In this document: one piece after another, positions 19,084 to 31,477 of the stretch
How positions within the stretch are numbered: the stretch's first letter is position 1
Layout: each line of letters starts with the position of its first letter
Source of the DNA: Bacillus timonensis
GTDB lineage: Bacteria; Bacillota; Bacilli; Bacillales; Bacillaceae_L
Length of the DNA stretch: 64,000 bases
NCBI GenBank assembly: GCA_020171895.1
Contig: JAIVAN010000009.1
Coordinates: forward strand, 62,001 to 126,000
Direction of reading: 5' to 3'
Notes under the pieces: model-generated
What the model saw: the letters and a program-made list of their open reading frames with translations, nothing else
The model's database searches: none
What the model was told of the DNA's origin: nothing
Position numbers and translations under genes: made by a program

Positions 19084-19090
19084 ATCGACA
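19084..19090 (-). promoter_or_regulatory. Possible Spo0A box upstream of spo0F
   Basis: The minus strand reads AAAATGTCGATAAT here, one base from the 0A-box core TGTCGAA. B. subtilis spo0F is known to be controlled by Spo0A and sigma-H. A 7-mer with one mismatch is weak evidence on its own. Confidence 0.3.
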
Positions 19091-19309
19091 TTTTCTGCAA
19101 GCCTTCTTTATCTTTCCTTCCACACCATGTTATGTGGTAGTATAGTAACAAACTTTTACGAATATGAGAAATATCAAATTTCTTACGTGTTAAATGATAA
19201 TTGAACGTTACTTCCAAGGTTAGAGAGGTAAGAAACTTCCTCATATTCACTGTTGGTAGGTCTGGCTAGTCATTTCTAGAATGTTTAACTATATAAAGGA
19301 GTTACGCTT

Positions 19310-19843
19310 ATGTTAAAGATTTTTTCAACTCAATTACAAGGATATTTTAAAAGAATTATGGAACAAGAGGAAATATCGATGGAGGAAGGCGCTAGATTAC
19401 TTGCACAAGCAGTAATTGGTGATGGGTCTATTTTTGTACACGGTTTTCAAGAAATGCATGGAGTTGCACTAGAGGCAATAAGCGGACCTGAACCTTTACC
19501 TTCATCTCTACCGCTTTACCAACAAGATACAATGCATGAAATAAAACCAATCGACAGAGTTTTACTAATTACACGTTTTTCAACGGATGAAGATGCCATA
19601 CAGTTAGCCGAAGAATTAACTCAAAAGGGCATTTCTGTTGTGGCAATTTCCGCCGTTTTGAAAGATGCAACAGGGAAGTCATTAGTAGATATCGTGGACG
19701 TTCATGTGGATAGTAAATTATCTAAGCCGTTAATTCCAGGTGACGACGGTTCACGATTTGGACTACCGACCATTATGGCGTGTTTATTCACGTATTACGG
19801 TGTAGCATTTACTCTTAAAGATATGATTGAGGAATATGAGTAA
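19310..19843 (+). CDS. ywjG: DUF2529 family protein, YwjG-like
   Basis: 177-residue protein resembling the SIS-type phosphosugar-binding fold: an N-terminal helical part, then GDGSIFVHGFQEMHGVALEA and a DRVLLITRFSTDEDAIQLAEELTQKGISVVAI segment (about 83-115). It is widespread in Bacillaceae next to pyrG and spo0F, but no activity is established. AAAGGAG lies upstream of the ATG. A bidirectional terminator separates it from the convergent pyrG. Confidence 0.8.
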   Translation: MLKIFSTQLQGYFKRIMEQEEISMEEGARLLAQAVIGDGSIFVHGFQEMHGVALEAISGPEPLPSSLPLYQQDTMHEIKPIDRVLLITRFSTDEDAIQLAEELTQKGISVVAISAVLKDATGKSLVDIVDVHVDSKLSKPLIPGDDGSRFGLPTIMACLFTYYGVAFTLKDMIEEYE

Positions 19844-19852
19844 AACTAGTAA

Positions 19853-19888
19853 AGGCCAAACGGATCATGTCCATTTGGCCTTTTTATT
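19853..19888. terminator. Bidirectional terminator between the DUF2529 gene and pyrG
   Basis: AAAGGCCAAA and TTTGGCCTTT form a 10-bp perfect stem around a loop of about 13 bases, with T tracts for both strands. Confidence 0.88.
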
Positions 19889-19890
19889 TT

Positions 19891-21513
<1,623 letters not shown>

Positions 21514-21584
21514 TCACATACTATGTATTATTAAGAGTTTGCTCAAAAAACAGAAAATCATTTCTTTTTACATGATTCTTATAT

Positions 21585-21640
21585 AAAAATAAAAATCGCT
21601 CCCACTTACCTAAATGCTAGATAAGGGGAGCGATTATTTT
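21585..21640 (-). terminator. pyrG: pyrG leader attenuator hairpin
   Basis: AATCGCTCCC (21626-21635 read on the minus strand) pairs with GGGAGCGATT (21594-21603). An inner CTTATC/GGTAAG pairing extends the stem, and TTTTTATTTTTA follows. It lies between the pyrG promoter and start codon and contains the pyrimidine strand GCTCCCC. In B. subtilis the equivalent strand pairs with a poly(G) 5' extension to prevent termination. It also serves as the terminator downstream of rpoE. Confidence 0.88.
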
Positions 21641-21668
21641 ATTTAAAACGTATAAATATTAATTTTAA

Positions 21669-21710
21669 GAGCCCAAAAATGATTCTACATAGTTCGATTT
21701 AAATTGTCAA
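21669..21710 (-). promoter_or_regulatory. pyrG: pyrG promoter with GGGCTC initiation site
   Basis: On the minus strand, TTGACA (21705-21710) is separated by 17 bp from TAGAAT (21682-21687), then seven bases to GGGCTC (21669-21674). B. subtilis pyrG transcripts start with GGGC; when CTP is low, reiterative G addition there gives antitermination. The same initiation sequence is seen here. The promoter begins directly beyond the rpoE stop codon. Confidence 0.88.
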
Positions 21711-21718
21711 GGACAGGA

Positions 21719-22288
21719 TTAATCTTCTTCTTCCTCTTCATCAATTTCATCAATGTCTAAATCGTCATCATCTTCACTGTCTTCATCTAAGTCAAAATCA
21801 TCTACAACGTCGTCGTCTTCATCAACTACATCTACGTCATCATCGTCTTCATCTTCATCGTCATCTTCATCATCAATTACATCGTCATCTTCTTCATAAT
21901 CATCAAGATCATCAAACTCTAAATCTTCTTCGTCTAGATCATCGAATTCATCAATATCTAGATCAGCATCTTTTTTCTTCTTAGACTTTTTCTTCTTAGG
22001 CTTTGCAACAACCGTTACTTCTTCATCAATCTGCTCGTACGGATACCAGCTTCTTAAGCCCCATTGACTTTCTCCTAAACAAATAAAACGGCCATCAACA
22101 TTTAGGTCTGTGTAGAACTGAGCGATTTTTTTCTTCACTTGCTCTTCAGAAAGTTCAAGGATTTGTGCTACCTCTGAAACTAAATCGTTAAAGTAGATGG
22201 CTTGTTTTTTTGTAAGAAACACCTCATATGCTACTTCAAGCATAGACATCTCTTTTAATTGGATTGGTGAGTATTGGTCTAAACTCAT
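21719..22288 (-). CDS. rpoE: DNA-directed RNA polymerase delta subunit
   Basis: Gram-positive RNA polymerase accessory subunit that speeds enzyme recycling and raises promoter selectivity. It has a globular HARE-HTH domain (about residues 1-90; [25 protein letters not shown]) and a strongly acidic, unstructured C-terminal half of Asp and Glu repeats after a lysine-rich KKKKSKKKK linker. The ATG at 22288 is chosen because a TTG one codon upstream is too near the SD. It has 189 residues and lies between pyrG and the icmF operon. Confidence 0.96.
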   Translation of the reverse strand: MSLDQYSPIQLKEMSMLEVAYEVFLTKKQAIYFNDLVSEVAQILELSEEQVKKKIAQFYTDLNVDGRFICLGESQWGLRSWYPYEQIDEEVTVVAKPKKKKSKKKKDADLDIDEFDDLDEEDLEFDDLDDYEEDDDVIDDEDDDEDEDDDDVDVVDEDDDVVDDFDLDEDSEDDDDLDIDEIDEEEEED

Positions 22289-22504
22289 CAAGGCACTCCC
22301 TTTCTATGTAAATAACTTCTCTATTCCCCACTATGTAGAAGCAATAGCTGTAAAAACACATTCACACACCGCTAACATACAAATTTGAGAAAGGTTGTAT
22401 TTTCACGAAATACTATTATGACACGTTCTCTCGTTAAAAAACAACATCTCTAGAAATACATACCATTCATTATAAACAAAATCAACCACTTTATGCTAGC
22501 ATTG

Positions 22505-22550
22505 TTTAAAAACAATAGGTCAGATCGTTCAAAGATCTGACCTGTTGCGT
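22505..22550 (-). terminator. Terminator of the icmF operon
   Basis: AGGTCAGATC (22517-22526) pairs with GATCTGACCT (22534-22543), and the stem extends with AACA/TGTT. The minus strand continues ATTGTTTTTAAA, giving a T tract. It lies just after the icmF stop codon. Confidence 0.82.
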
Positions 22551-22564
22551 TGTTCTTAATGAGG

Positions 22565-25500
22565 TTACATATTTCGTCGGTATTGTCCGCCAACTTCATA
22601 TAACGCTTGTGTAATTTGTCCCAAGCTTGCAACCTTAACCGTTTCCATTAATTCCTCAAAGATGTTACCACCTGAAATAGCGACTTTCTTCAGGCGATTT
22701 AACGCTTCCGCATTTGCTTGACTATGCTTGTTTTTAAATTCATTTAAATTATTAATTTGCAATTCTTTTTCTTCTTTCGTTGCTCTTGCTAATTCAATAT
22801 TATTTAAGTCCTCTTCAGAAGGTGGATTTGGATTTAAATATGTGTTCACACCGATAATTGGTAACTCACCAGTATGTTTTTTCATTTCATAATACATTGA
22901 TTCATCTTGAATTTTACTGCGTTGATATTGTGTCTCCATCGCGCCTAATACGCCACCACGATCATTGATACGTTCAAATTCCTGTAATACAGCTTCTTCA
23001 ACAAGATCTGTTAATTCTTCAACGATGAAGGCACCCTGCAATGGATTTTCATTCTTCGTTAAACCATGTTCTTTCGTAATAATCATCTGAATGGCCATCG
23101 CACGTCTAACGGACTCTTCTGTTGGTGTTGTAATTGCCTCATCATACGCATTTGTATGGAGAGAATTACAGTTATCATGAAGGGCCATCAACGCTTGTAG
23201 AGTTGTACGAATATCATTAAAGTCAATTTCTTGTGCATGGAGTGATCGACCAGATGTTTGAACATGATATTTTAATTTTTGACTACGTTCATTTGCGTTG
23301 TACTTTTCTTTCATGACTGTTGCCCAAATACGACGAGCTACCCGACCAATAACTGTATATTCAGGATCAAGTCCGTTGCTAAAGAAGAAAGATAAGTTCG
23401 GTGCAAAGTCGTCAATATTCATACCACGACTTAAATAATACTCCACATATGTGAATCCATTTGCTAGTGTAAAGGCCAATTGTGAAATAGGATTTGCTCC
23501 CGCTTCTGCAATATGATAGCCAGAAATTGAAACGGAGTAGTAATTTCTTACTTTATTGTGGATAAAGTATTCTTGAATATCTCCCATTAATCGTAGAGCA
23601 AACTCAGTTGAGAAAATACACGTATTTTGACCTTGATCTTCTTTTAATATATCAGCTTGCACTGTACCACGTACTGTTTGCAATGTATACGCACGTATTT
23701 CTTCTTGTTCATGCTGTGTCAAGGTACGACCTAATTCAGCTTCACGCTTTTGAATCTGTTGACTAATAGCCGTGTTCATAAACATCGCCAAAATGATTGG
23801 TGCTGGACCATTGATTGTCATAGAGACAGATGTTGAAGGTGCACATAAGTCAAAGCCACTATAAAGCTTGTTCATGTCTTCTAACGTACAAATACTTACG
23901 CCACTTTCCCCTACCTTCCCGTAAATATCTGGACGATATGCAGGGTCTTCACCATAAAGTGTGACTGAATCGAAAGCAGTACTCAGACGTTTCGCACTAT
24001 CATCTTTTGACAGATAGTGAAAACGGCGGTTTGTTCTCTCAGGTGTACCTTCCCCAGCAAATTGACGCTTCGGATCTTCTCCTTCGCGTTTGAATGGAAA
24101 CACACCCGCTGTAAATGGATAAGAGCCTGGTACATTTTCTTTATAAACCCAACGTAATATTTCACCAAAATCTTTGAACTTAGGAAGAGCTACTTTGGGA
24201 ATATCTAACCCGGAAAGACTTTTTGTTTTTAAAATTGTCACGATCTCTTTATCACGAATTTTTGTGATAAATTTATCCGCTGAATACTTCTCTTTTAATG
24301 CTTCCCATGAATCTAAAATACGTTTCGATTCAGTCGTTAATTTCTCTTCGTATTCTTTTTTAAGAGTTTCAAGTGAGGAAACTACAGCTTCAACTTGTTC
24401 TCTTCCAAATAAACTTTCAATCGTACCACTTATTTGGAAAAGTTTACGCGCTATCTCTACTTGTTCTTCCGCTTTTTTATGATAACCTCTAACTGTGTCA
24501 GAGATTTCACGCAAGTAATAACGGCGATCATTTGGAATGATGACATTTTGCTTTTCTACTTCAGCTGTCACTTCTAATGATGTTTGCCATGATAAATTTG
24601 CTTTTTCATTAATCTTCTCAACTAACGCTACAAATAATGTATTAGTACCTGGGTCATTAAATTGGCTTGCAATTGTTCCGTATACAGGCATCTCTGAAAG
24701 TTCTTTTTCAAACAGAAGATTATTACGTTGGTATTGCTTCTGCACTAAGCGTTTTGCATCCTCTGATCCTTTTCGCTCGAATTTATTAATGACGATTAAG
24801 TCTGCAAAATCAAGCATATCAATTTTCTCAAGTTGAGAAGGTGCACCAAATTCGCTTGTCATTACATACATCGAAATATCACATATCTCAGTAATTTCTG
24901 CATCACCTTGACCGATACCGCTCGTTTCTACAATGATTAAGTCAAAGCCAGCTGCTTTCGTTACTGAAATCGCATCTTTAATGGCTAGTGATAACTCTGA
25001 TTTCGAACCTCTCGTCGCTAAACTTCTCATATAGACACGTGGAGAGAATATTGAATTCATACGAATTCGATCTCCTAATAAAGCTCCACCTGTTTTTTGT
25101 TTCGTCGGATCTACTGAAAGAATTGCTACTTTTTTATCTGCAATTTCATTTAAAAATCTACGGATTAATTCATCTGTCAGTGAGCTTTTCCCAGCTCCAC
25201 CTGTACCAGTGATACCCACTACTGGGACACTTTTCTCTAATTCTCTTACTCTCGTAATAACTGTTTCAGCTGCAGCTGCCACTTCTTTTGTGACACCTAC
25301 TTGATTTTCTGCAACAGTAATGAGCCTTGCTACTGCATTGAAGTCACCTTTTTTTAGGTCCTCAATTTCATTTTTCACTTCCGTTACAGTAGGAAAGTCA
25401 CATTCTTCAATCATTTGGTTGATCATACCTTGTAGACCGTATTTTCTACCGTCTTCTGGGGAGAAAATACGCGCAATCCCATATTCATGAAGCTCTTTAA

Positions 25501-25828
25501 TTTCACGGGGAATAATTACTCCACCACCACCCCCATAAATTCGGATATGGGAAGCTCCTCTTTCTTTTAAAAGGTCGTACATATATTTGAAATATTCAAC
25601 ATGTCCGCCTTGGTAGGAAGAAATTGCAATTCCTTGAACATCTTCTTGGATTGCTGCATTTACAACCTCTTCAACTGAACGGTTATGTCCTAAATGAATA
25701 ACCTCAGCTCCGCTTGCTTGAATAATTCTTCTCATTATGTTTATTGATGCGTCATGTCCATCAAATAAGCTTGATGCTGTTACAAATCGGATATGATGCT
25801 TTGGGCGATAAATCTCAACTGTACTCAT
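22565..25828 (-). CDS. icmF: Fused isobutyryl-CoA mutase (IcmF)
   Basis: Adenosylcobalamin enzyme that interconverts isobutyryl-CoA and n-butyryl-CoA; some family members also act on pivalyl- or isovaleryl-CoA. One 1087-residue chain carries three parts. First is an N-terminal B12-binding domain (about 1-145; [28 protein letters not shown]). Next comes a MeaI-type G-protein chaperone domain (about 190-430; P-loop GTGGAGKSS). Last is the large mutase subunit (about 560-1087). The phenylalanine in [10 protein letters not shown] is the ICM-type residue where methylmalonyl-CoA mutase has tyrosine. GGAGGACACAT precedes the ATG. It follows the TetR gene by 30 bp. Confidence 0.95.
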   Translation of the reverse strand: MSTVEIYRPKHHIRFVTASSLFDGHDASINIMRRIIQASGAEVIHLGHNRSVEEVVNAAIQEDVQGIAISSYQGGHVEYFKYMYDLLKERGASHIRIYGGGGGVIIPREIKELHEYGIARIFSPEDGRKYGLQGMINQMIEECDFPTVTEVKNEIEDLKKGDFNAVARLITVAENQVGVTKEVAAAAETVITRVRELEKSVPVVGITGTGGAGKSSLTDELIRRFLNEIADKKVAILSVDPTKQKTGGALLGDRIRMNSIFSPRVYMRSLATRGSKSELSLAIKDAISVTKAAGFDLIIVETSGIGQGDAEITEICDISMYVMTSEFGAPSQLEKIDMLDFADLIVINKFERKGSEDAKRLVQKQYQRNNLLFEKELSEMPVYGTIASQFNDPGTNTLFVALVEKINEKANLSWQTSLEVTAEVEKQNVIIPNDRRYYLREISDTVRGYHKKAEEQVEIARKLFQISGTIESLFGREQVEAVVSSLETLKKEYEEKLTTESKRILDSWEALKEKYSADKFITKIRDKEIVTILKTKSLSGLDIPKVALPKFKDFGEILRWVYKENVPGSYPFTAGVFPFKREGEDPKRQFAGEGTPERTNRRFHYLSKDDSAKRLSTAFDSVTLYGEDPAYRPDIYGKVGESGVSICTLEDMNKLYSGFDLCAPSTSVSMTINGPAPIILAMFMNTAISQQIQKREAELGRTLTQHEQEEIRAYTLQTVRGTVQADILKEDQGQNTCIFSTEFALRLMGDIQEYFIHNKVRNYYSVSISGYHIAEAGANPISQLAFTLANGFTYVEYYLSRGMNIDDFAPNLSFFFSNGLDPEYTVIGRVARRIWATVMKEKYNANERSQKLKYHVQTSGRSLHAQEIDFNDIRTTLQALMALHDNCNSLHTNAYDEAITTPTEESVRRAMAIQMIITKEHGLTKNENPLQGAFIVEELTDLVEEAVLQEFERINDRGGVLGAMETQYQRSKIQDESMYYEMKKHTGELPIIGVNTYLNPNPPSEEDLNNIELARATKEEKELQINNLNEFKNKHSQANAEALNRLKKVAISGGNIFEELMETVKVASLGQITQALYEVGGQYRRNM

Positions 25829-25858
25829 ATGTGTCCTCCATTTCTAGAGAGATTATTT

Positions 25859-26497
25859 TTATTCAGGTAACACCTTGCCTTTATTGATTCCTTTTAATAG
25901 AATTTCAGTTTGCAAGGAAATATACTCATCTAATGTAAATAGCTTTTGCAAAGCCCATCTTCTGAAACCCCACATTTGACCTTGAACAAAGATGTTATGT
26001 GCCAACAGTTGAATTTCTGCATTACTTAGCTGTAACACACCAGTTGATACACAATTTTCAATGACGTTTTCAAACATGGCAACCATTTCAAATTCTTTTT
26101 TTAGTACATAAGGTAAGGCGTCCTTTGAAAGAGATTTAGCCTCTTGGTACATGACGAGTACTTCATCTTGCATTTCATCCATGACTTTAAAGTAATAGGC
26201 AATAGCTAGCTTTAGGCTTTCGAGATTGCCTTGTTTTGTATCAATGTCTTGTTGCATACGATCTCGTACTTGATCATAGATGCTGTCACATACTAGGTAA
26301 AGGACGTCTTCTTTTGTTCGAATGTATTCATAAAGTGTTCCAATACTAAATCCTGCAGATTTTGCGATTTCTCTTGTTGTTGTTCGATGAAAGCCTTTTT
26401 GTTTAAAGAGAGTGACTGCACCTTTGATCATTTGGTCTCGTCGCTTTTTAACAAGGCGCTCATCTTTTACAGACGCAGGTACTTCTCGTTTTTTCAT
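25859..26497 (-). CDS. TetR/AcrR family transcriptional regulator of the acyl-CoA operon
   Basis: 212-residue regulator with an N-terminal HTH (TTREIAKSAGFSIGTLYEYI, about residues 39-58) and a helical ligand-binding domain, probably sensing an acyl-CoA. The start chosen is the ATG at 26497 (MKKREVPAS). The open frame continues 79 codons upstream, but that stretch translates the dispersed repeat and is not protein. SD support is modest (GGATGTGATGGA). It is not the YsiA/FadR sequence of B. subtilis. Its position between acdA and icmF points to local control of this pathway. Confidence 0.88.
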   Translation of the reverse strand: MKKREVPASVKDERLVKKRRDQMIKGAVTLFKQKGFHRTTTREIAKSAGFSIGTLYEYIRTKEDVLYLVCDSIYDQVRDRMQQDIDTKQGNLESLKLAIAYYFKVMDEMQDEVLVMYQEAKSLSKDALPYVLKKEFEMVAMFENVIENCVSTGVLQLSNAEIQLLAHNIFVQGQMWGFRRWALQKLFTLDEYISLQTEILLKGINKGKVLPE

Positions 26498-26547
26498 TCC
26501 ATCACATCCATCAAAGAAGTAAGGAAATGCGAGTGTTTTTAAGATAG

Positions 26548-26805
26548 GGCTACCCTGAAAATACGACACTGTACAAGGGGTGTTAATCTGCGTTGCAGGA
26601 ACCTCGCTTTCCGTGGGGCGCCACTTGAGCCTCCTCGGCTTCGCCTGTGGGGTCTCAAGTCTGTCGCATATCCCACAGGAGTCTCGGTTCCTTCCACTCC
26701 GATTAACACGCATGAATGACTTAAACGCCAACATTCTACAAACTAAAAATTAAGGTCACATTTTCATCCTTCATGGTGCGATTTTCATAGTAGCCTACCT
26801 TGATG
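26548..26805 (+). repeat. Dispersed ~253-bp element, near-complete forward copy
   Basis: This is the reference copy. It begins GGCTACCCTGAAAATACGACACTG, then has the terminal repeat GTGTTAATC (26580-26588), a GC-rich core with GAGCCTCCTCGG, and the matching GATTAACAC (26701-26709), followed by an AT-rich tail to CCTACC. It separates acdA from the TetR gene and creates the spurious upstream extension of that frame. Nothing else is seen in 26498-26849. Confidence 0.9.
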
Positions 26806-26849
26806 TAACTTAATCACTCTCATTTCCTCTTCATCTATACTGATATTTA

Positions 26850-27989
26850 TTATTTTGTGATCATTCTAGAAATAACTAGGCGTTGAATTTCTTGAGTTCC
26901 CTCGTAGATTTGAGTGATTTTTGCATCTCTCATGTATCTTTCAACTGGGTAGTCTTTTGTATAGCCATAGCCACCAAAAACTTGAACAGCATCTGTCGTT
27001 ACTTTCATGGCAGTATCTCCAGCAAATAGCTTAGACATGGCTGATTCTTTTCCGTATGGAAGTCCTTCTGATTCTAACCATGCCGCTTGGTAGGTTAATA
27101 GTCTTGATGCTTCAACGCTTGTTGCCATATCGGCTAGCTTAAACCCAATGCCTTGTTGTGCTGCTATCGGCTTTCCAAACTGCTGTCTTTCTTTTGCATA
27201 ATCAATTGCAGCATCAAGGGCACCTTGTGCAATTCCTACTGCTTGAGCAGCGATTCCGTTTCTACCGCCATCAAGTGTCATCATCGCCACTTTGAATCCT
27301 TCACCCTCTTCACCAAGAAGGTTCTCTTTTGGTACGCGACAATCTTCAAAGATGATTTCTGTTGTAGGAGATGAACGGATTCCTAGCTTACTTTCTTTTT
27401 TCCCAACTGAGAAGCCTGGAAAGTCACTTTCCACGATGAAGGCACTTGTTCCTTTATGTTTAGATGTTGGATCTGTTAGAGCAAATACAACGTAAATGTC
27501 TGCAATTCCACCATTTGTAATAAAGATCTTAGAGCCGTTTAAAATATAATCATCACCATCTCGTTTTGCAGTCGTTCTCATTCCACCAGCATCTGAGCCA
27601 GAGCCTGGTTCAGTTAGTCCATAGGCACCAATTTTCTTTCCTTCTGCCATCGGGCGTAAAAATTTCTGTTTTTGCTCTTCTGATCCAAATTTGTAAATTG
27701 GCCAACCTGCAAGTGATGTATGAGCTGATAACGTCACCCCTGTAGACGCACACACGCGTGATAATTCTTCAACTGCGATACAGTATGCTAAATAATCACT
27801 ACCAATTCCACCATACTCTTCAGGCCATGGGATTCCTGTTAACCCTAACTCTGCCATTTTGTCAAAAATTTCTCGGTCAAAACGCTCTTCTTCATCACGC
27901 TCAGCAGCTGTTGGTGCTACTTCGTTTTTAGCGAAATCACGAACCATTTTTCGAATCATTTCATGTTCTTCTGTTAGTTTGAAATACAT
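26850..27989 (-). CDS. acdA: Acyl-CoA dehydrogenase AcdA
   Basis: FAD-dependent flavoenzyme that introduces the alpha-beta double bond in acyl-CoA, passing electrons to ETF. The family blocks are intact: [34 protein letters not shown] and [20 protein letters not shown]. The catalytic glutamate is in [12 protein letters not shown] near the C terminus. The 379 residues align closely with B. subtilis AcdA, which sits beside rpoE and fadF. It follows the mmgC-like gene by 39 bp. Substrate is probably short- or branched-chain acyl-CoA (inference). Confidence 0.94.
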   Translation of the reverse strand: MYFKLTEEHEMIRKMVRDFAKNEVAPTAAERDEEERFDREIFDKMAELGLTGIPWPEEYGGIGSDYLAYCIAVEELSRVCASTGVTLSAHTSLAGWPIYKFGSEEQKQKFLRPMAEGKKIGAYGLTEPGSGSDAGGMRTTAKRDGDDYILNGSKIFITNGGIADIYVVFALTDPTSKHKGTSAFIVESDFPGFSVGKKESKLGIRSSPTTEIIFEDCRVPKENLLGEEGEGFKVAMMTLDGGRNGIAAQAVGIAQGALDAAIDYAKERQQFGKPIAAQQGIGFKLADMATSVEASRLLTYQAAWLESEGLPYGKESAMSKLFAGDTAMKVTTDAVQVFGGYGYTKDYPVERYMRDAKITQIYEGTQEIQRLVISRMITK

Positions 27990-28028
27990 ATCCGTTCCCC
28001 CAATGTTTTCTATCGTTATTTTTCAATT

Positions 28029-29162
28029 TTATAGTTGCTTACTAATGACTAATCGTTGAATTTCACTAGTACCTTCGTAAATTTCACAAACTTTCGCATC
28101 TCGGAAAAACCTTTCAACAGGATAGTCCTTTGTGTATCCATAACCGCCATACACTTGTATTGCTTCTGTAGCAACATCCATAGCAGTTTTAGAAGCAAAA
28201 AGCTTTGCCATTGACGCTTCTTTCCCACAAGGAATGCCATTTTCTCTTAAAAAGGCAGCTCGATAAACAAGTAATCTAGAAGCCTCAACATTTGTCGCCA
28301 TGTCAGCTAGTTTAAAGCCAATCCCTTGTTGGGCTGAAATTGGTTTGCCAAATTGTTGTCTTTCTTTTGCGTAGGCAACAGCATGATCTAAAGCTGCTTC
28401 TGCAATACCTAATGATTGTGCAGCGATACCAATTCGGCCAACATCTAGGTTTGCCATAGCAATTTTAAAGCCTTGCCCTTCCTCGCCTAACAGATTTTCA
28501 ACTGGTACCTTAGCATCTTCGAATGATAGTTGAACCGTTTTAGAGCCGTAAAGACCCATTTTGTGCTCGTCTTTTCCTACAATGAAGCCCGGTGTATCTT
28601 TTTCAACAATAAATGCTGATACTCCTCGGCTTCCTGCCTCCTCTGGATTTGTTCTCGCAAATACAATATACGTATCTGCTTCACCACCATTTGTAATGAA
28701 CACTTTTGACCCATTTAAAATATAATGATCACCTTGTTTAACCGCTTTTGTTTTTAAGCTCGCTGCATCTGAACCCGAACCTGGCTCTGTTAAACAAAAT
28801 GCGCCTAAATATTCTCCAGATGCTAGCTTAGGAACGTATTTTTGCTTCTGTTCTTCTGAACCAAAATATAATATAGGGTTTGTACCTACTGATGTATGAA
28901 CAGACAGGATTACTCCAATCGTTGCGCTTACTTTTGATAGTTCATGGATGGCAATAATATACGAGGTAAAATCCATTTCAGAACCGCCATACTTTTCTGG
29001 AATGGTAATTCCCATTAAGCCTAGTTCAGACATTTTACTCAATATCTCTCTTGGGAATTCCCCTTGTTCCATTCGTTCAACAAATGGTGCGATTTCTGTT
29101 TGCGCAAAGTCTCGAACCATTTTTCTCATCATCTCTTGTTCTTCCGTAAATCGTAGATTCAT
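28029..29162 (-). CDS. mmgC: Acyl-CoA dehydrogenase, MmgC-like
   Basis: Second acyl-CoA dehydrogenase, 377 residues, with [47 protein letters not shown] and the catalytic glutamate in [12 protein letters not shown]. Wording such as [19 protein letters not shown] and the gene order thiolase, hydroxyacyl-CoA dehydrogenase, then this gene match mmgABC of B. subtilis, a mother-cell operon in that species. It is clearly distinct from the adjacent acdA, so the operon has two dehydrogenases with presumably different chain specificity. Confidence 0.92.
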   Translation of the reverse strand: MNLRFTEEQEMMRKMVRDFAQTEIAPFVERMEQGEFPREILSKMSELGLMGITIPEKYGGSEMDFTSYIIAIHELSKVSATIGVILSVHTSVGTNPILYFGSEEQKQKYVPKLASGEYLGAFCLTEPGSGSDAASLKTKAVKQGDHYILNGSKVFITNGGEADTYIVFARTNPEEAGSRGVSAFIVEKDTPGFIVGKDEHKMGLYGSKTVQLSFEDAKVPVENLLGEEGQGFKIAMANLDVGRIGIAAQSLGIAEAALDHAVAYAKERQQFGKPISAQQGIGFKLADMATNVEASRLLVYRAAFLRENGIPCGKEASMAKLFASKTAMDVATEAIQVYGGYGYTKDYPVERFFRDAKVCEIYEGTSEIQRLVISKQL

Positions 29163-29207
29163 AGAATACAGCTCCTATCCCATCATGACTTCCATTGTGT
29201 GCAAAAT

Positions 29208-30059
29208 TTATTCGTATGTGTAAAAGCCTCTTCCTGATTTTTTTCCTAACCAACCTGCCTTTACATACTTACGTAATAATGGACATGGACGATATTTATC
29301 GTCACCGAACCCTTCGTGTAGGGTTTCCATAATATACAGGCAAGTATCAAGACCGATAAAGTCTGCTAATGTTAATGGTCCCATCGGATGATTCATCCCA
29401 AGCTTCATTACTTCATCAATTGCTTCTGGTGTAGCTACTCCTTCATAAACCGTAAAGATCGCTTCATTGATCATTGGCATTAATATACGGTTAGACACGA
29501 ATCCAGGGAAATCATTTACCTCAACTGGCACTTTATTTAGCTGTTTCGTCATATCCTCAATCACTTGATACACTTCATCTGCCGTAGCTAATCCACGAAT
29601 AATTTCAACTAATTTCATGACTGGAACTGGGTTCATAAAATGCATGCCAATTACTTTTTCTGGTCGCTTTGTGGCTGCCGCAATTTCAGTAATTGGTAAT
29701 GAAGACGTGTTCGTTGCCAAAATCGCATGGGCTGGAACTATTTCATCAAGCTGTGCAAATAGCTTTGTTTTAATGTCCATGTTTTCTACTGCAGCTTCGA
29801 TTACTAAATCTACATCACTTGCATTTTCAAGATCTAGTGATTGAGAAATACGCTCAGTCGTTGCAGACATCTCTTCTTCTGACATTCTTCCTTTATCTAC
29901 TTGGCGTTTTAAGTTTTTTGAAATAATTGATAACCCTCGATCAAGAAATTCTTGTTTTATATCATGAAGTTTCACTTCAAATCCTGCCATCGCACAAACT
30001 TGCGCGATACCTGATCCCATTTGACCTGCACCTATTACCATTACCTTTTGTACATTCAT
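29208..30059 (-). CDS. mmgB: 3-hydroxybutyryl-CoA dehydrogenase, MmgB-like
   Basis: NAD(P)-dependent enzyme that oxidises L-3-hydroxyacyl-CoA to 3-ketoacyl-CoA. It has an N-terminal Rossmann fold ([22 protein letters not shown], glycine-rich loop about 8-13) and a C-terminal helical domain. The catalytic histidine is in [15 protein letters not shown], followed by [11 protein letters not shown]. Length is 283 residues. It lies 18 bp after the thiolase gene in an operon. Only the enoyl-CoA hydratase step is missing from the cluster. Confidence 0.94.
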   Translation of the reverse strand: MNVQKVMVIGAGQMGSGIAQVCAMAGFEVKLHDIKQEFLDRGLSIISKNLKRQVDKGRMSEEEMSATTERISQSLDLENASDVDLVIEAAVENMDIKTKLFAQLDEIVPAHAILATNTSSLPITEIAAATKRPEKVIGMHFMNPVPVMKLVEIIRGLATADEVYQVIEDMTKQLNKVPVEVNDFPGFVSNRILMPMINEAIFTVYEGVATPEAIDEVMKLGMNHPMGPLTLADFIGLDTCLYIMETLHEGFGDDKYRPCPLLRKYVKAGWLGKKSGRGFYTYE

Positions 30060-30077
30060 CTTACATCCCCCTTTTAG

Positions 30078-31265
30078 TTAGTTTCCTTTTACCTCAACCA
30101 TAATCGCATCGCCCTGGCCACCACCACTACAGATAGCAGCTACACCAATACCTCCACCACGACGCTTTAACTCATGAATTAACGTAATGATGATGCGCGC
30201 TCCACTAGCACCAATTGGATGCCCTAACGCAACTGCTCCACCGTTTACGTTTACTTTTTCAGGATCTATAGAAGCAATTTTTCCACTTGTTAGCGCAACT
30301 GCTGCAAAAGCTTCATTTATCTCAAATAAATCAATATCATCCACTGTTTTACCTGTTTTCTTTAAAAGCTCATTAATCACAATTCCTGGTGTTTTCGGAA
30401 AGTCCTTTGCCTCAACAGAGATTGCAGCATGTGCAATGATAGTAGCTAAAGGCGTTTTTCCTTCACGCTCGGCACGTTCTTCACTCATTAATACAAGTGC
30501 AGCAGCACCATCGTTTACTCCAGGTGCGTTTCCAGCTGTAATGGTACCTGTTGATCCAAACACTGGACCTAGTTTTGATAATTTTTCTACGGATGTATCT
30601 TTACGAGGGGCTTCGTCTTTATCAACAACCGTCACATCACCTTTTCGTCCGCGAATCTCCACTCCAACGATTTCATCAGCAAACTTATTGCTTTCAATCG
30701 CTTCAATTGCACGTTGATGACTACGGTATGACCAACTGTCTTGTTCTACACGTGAAATCTCTAACTCTTCAGCCACTTCATTTCCGTACGTTCCCATATG
30801 AACACCCTTGAAACTACATGTTAATCCATCATGAACCATTAAATCCTTTACACTAGCATCCCCCATGCGTAATCCCCAACGTGCCTTCGGTAATAGATAA
30901 GGAGCGTTACTCATTGACTCCATGCCACCAGCGACAATGACCTCTTCATCACCAGCGCGAATGATTTGGTCAGCTAACGTCACACTTCTCATTCCTGATG
31001 CACAAACTTTATTAATTGTTTCTGTTTTTACCTCCCAAGGAATTCCGGCATGTCTTGCTGCTTGCCTTGAAGGTATTTGACCTTGACCACCTTGTAAAAC
31101 CGTTCCTAAAATAACTTCATCTATATCTTCTGCATTCATTTCTGCACGTGTTAATGCTTCTTTGATGGCAATTCCACCAAGCTCAGATGCTGTTAAAGAA
31201 CTTAAAGCTCCACCAAATTTCCCAAAAGGAGTACGAACACCGCTTAATATAACTGTTTTCCCCAT
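30078..31265 (-). CDS. mmgA: Acetyl-CoA C-acetyltransferase (thiolase), MmgA-like
   Basis: Thiolase of 395 residues that cleaves or forms acetoacetyl-CoA. The nucleophilic cysteine is in [10 protein letters not shown] (about C88), the active-site histidine in [10 protein letters not shown], and the second cysteine in [10 protein letters not shown]. It is the first gene of a run thl-hbd-acd-acd-tetR-icmF and lies 212 bp after fadF. An operator-like palindrome and a stable hairpin occupy that gap, so it may have its own promoter as well as read-through from fadF. Confidence 0.94.
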   Translation of the reverse strand: MGKTVILSGVRTPFGKFGGALSSLTASELGGIAIKEALTRAEMNAEDIDEVILGTVLQGGQGQIPSRQAARHAGIPWEVKTETINKVCASGMRSVTLADQIIRAGDEEVIVAGGMESMSNAPYLLPKARWGLRMGDASVKDLMVHDGLTCSFKGVHMGTYGNEVAEELEISRVEQDSWSYRSHQRAIEAIESNKFADEIVGVEIRGRKGDVTVVDKDEAPRKDTSVEKLSKLGPVFGSTGTITAGNAPGVNDGAAALVLMSEERAEREGKTPLATIIAHAAISVEAKDFPKTPGIVINELLKKTGKTVDDIDLFEINEAFAAVALTSGKIASIDPEKVNVNGGAVALGHPIGASGARIIITLIHELKRRGGGIGVAAICSGGGQGDAIMVEVKGN

Positions 31266-31312
31266 TAGATTCCCTCCTGATCTACTGTTTAGTAACCGCT
31301 TTCATAAAACTT

Positions 31313-31330
31313 CGACTGAACGCTCGCTCA
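31313..31330. promoter_or_regulatory. Possible TetR-type operator upstream of the thiolase gene
   Basis: CGACTGAACGCTCGCTCA is an imperfect palindrome (TGAACG-CT-CGCTCA). It matches the fadF operator read on the same strand as TGACTGAATGCTCATTCA at 14 of 18 positions, and all four differences are transitions. It lies about 50-65 bp upstream of the mmgA start codon. A shared regulator for both sites is inference. Confidence 0.5.
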
Positions 31331-31346
31331 CCCTTATTTCAAGGAA

Positions 31347-31370
31347 GGAGGCGTACAACTGTACACCTCC
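31347..31370. terminator. Hairpin between fadF and mmgA
   Basis: GGAGGCGTAC and GTACACCTCC form a stem with one mismatch around AACT. The T tract on the minus strand is weak (TTCCTTG). It could be a partial terminator or RNA-processing signal that lowers read-through from fadF to mmgA. Confidence 0.5.
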
Positions 31371-31477
31371 ATTTTAAAACCATTCTATTGTTCTATGACT
31401 CTCTTACTTTCTATTGTACGTTAAAAGCTGCCAAAATTGAATAAGTTTGCTTAATTTTCATTCAAATCTAATTACTT

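Noticed and set aside
30187-30717. 176-codon plus-strand frame antisense to the thiolase gene
   Set aside because: Long antisense frames are common opposite GC-richer conserved genes. The thiolase motifs are unambiguous and this frame has no SD or known domain.
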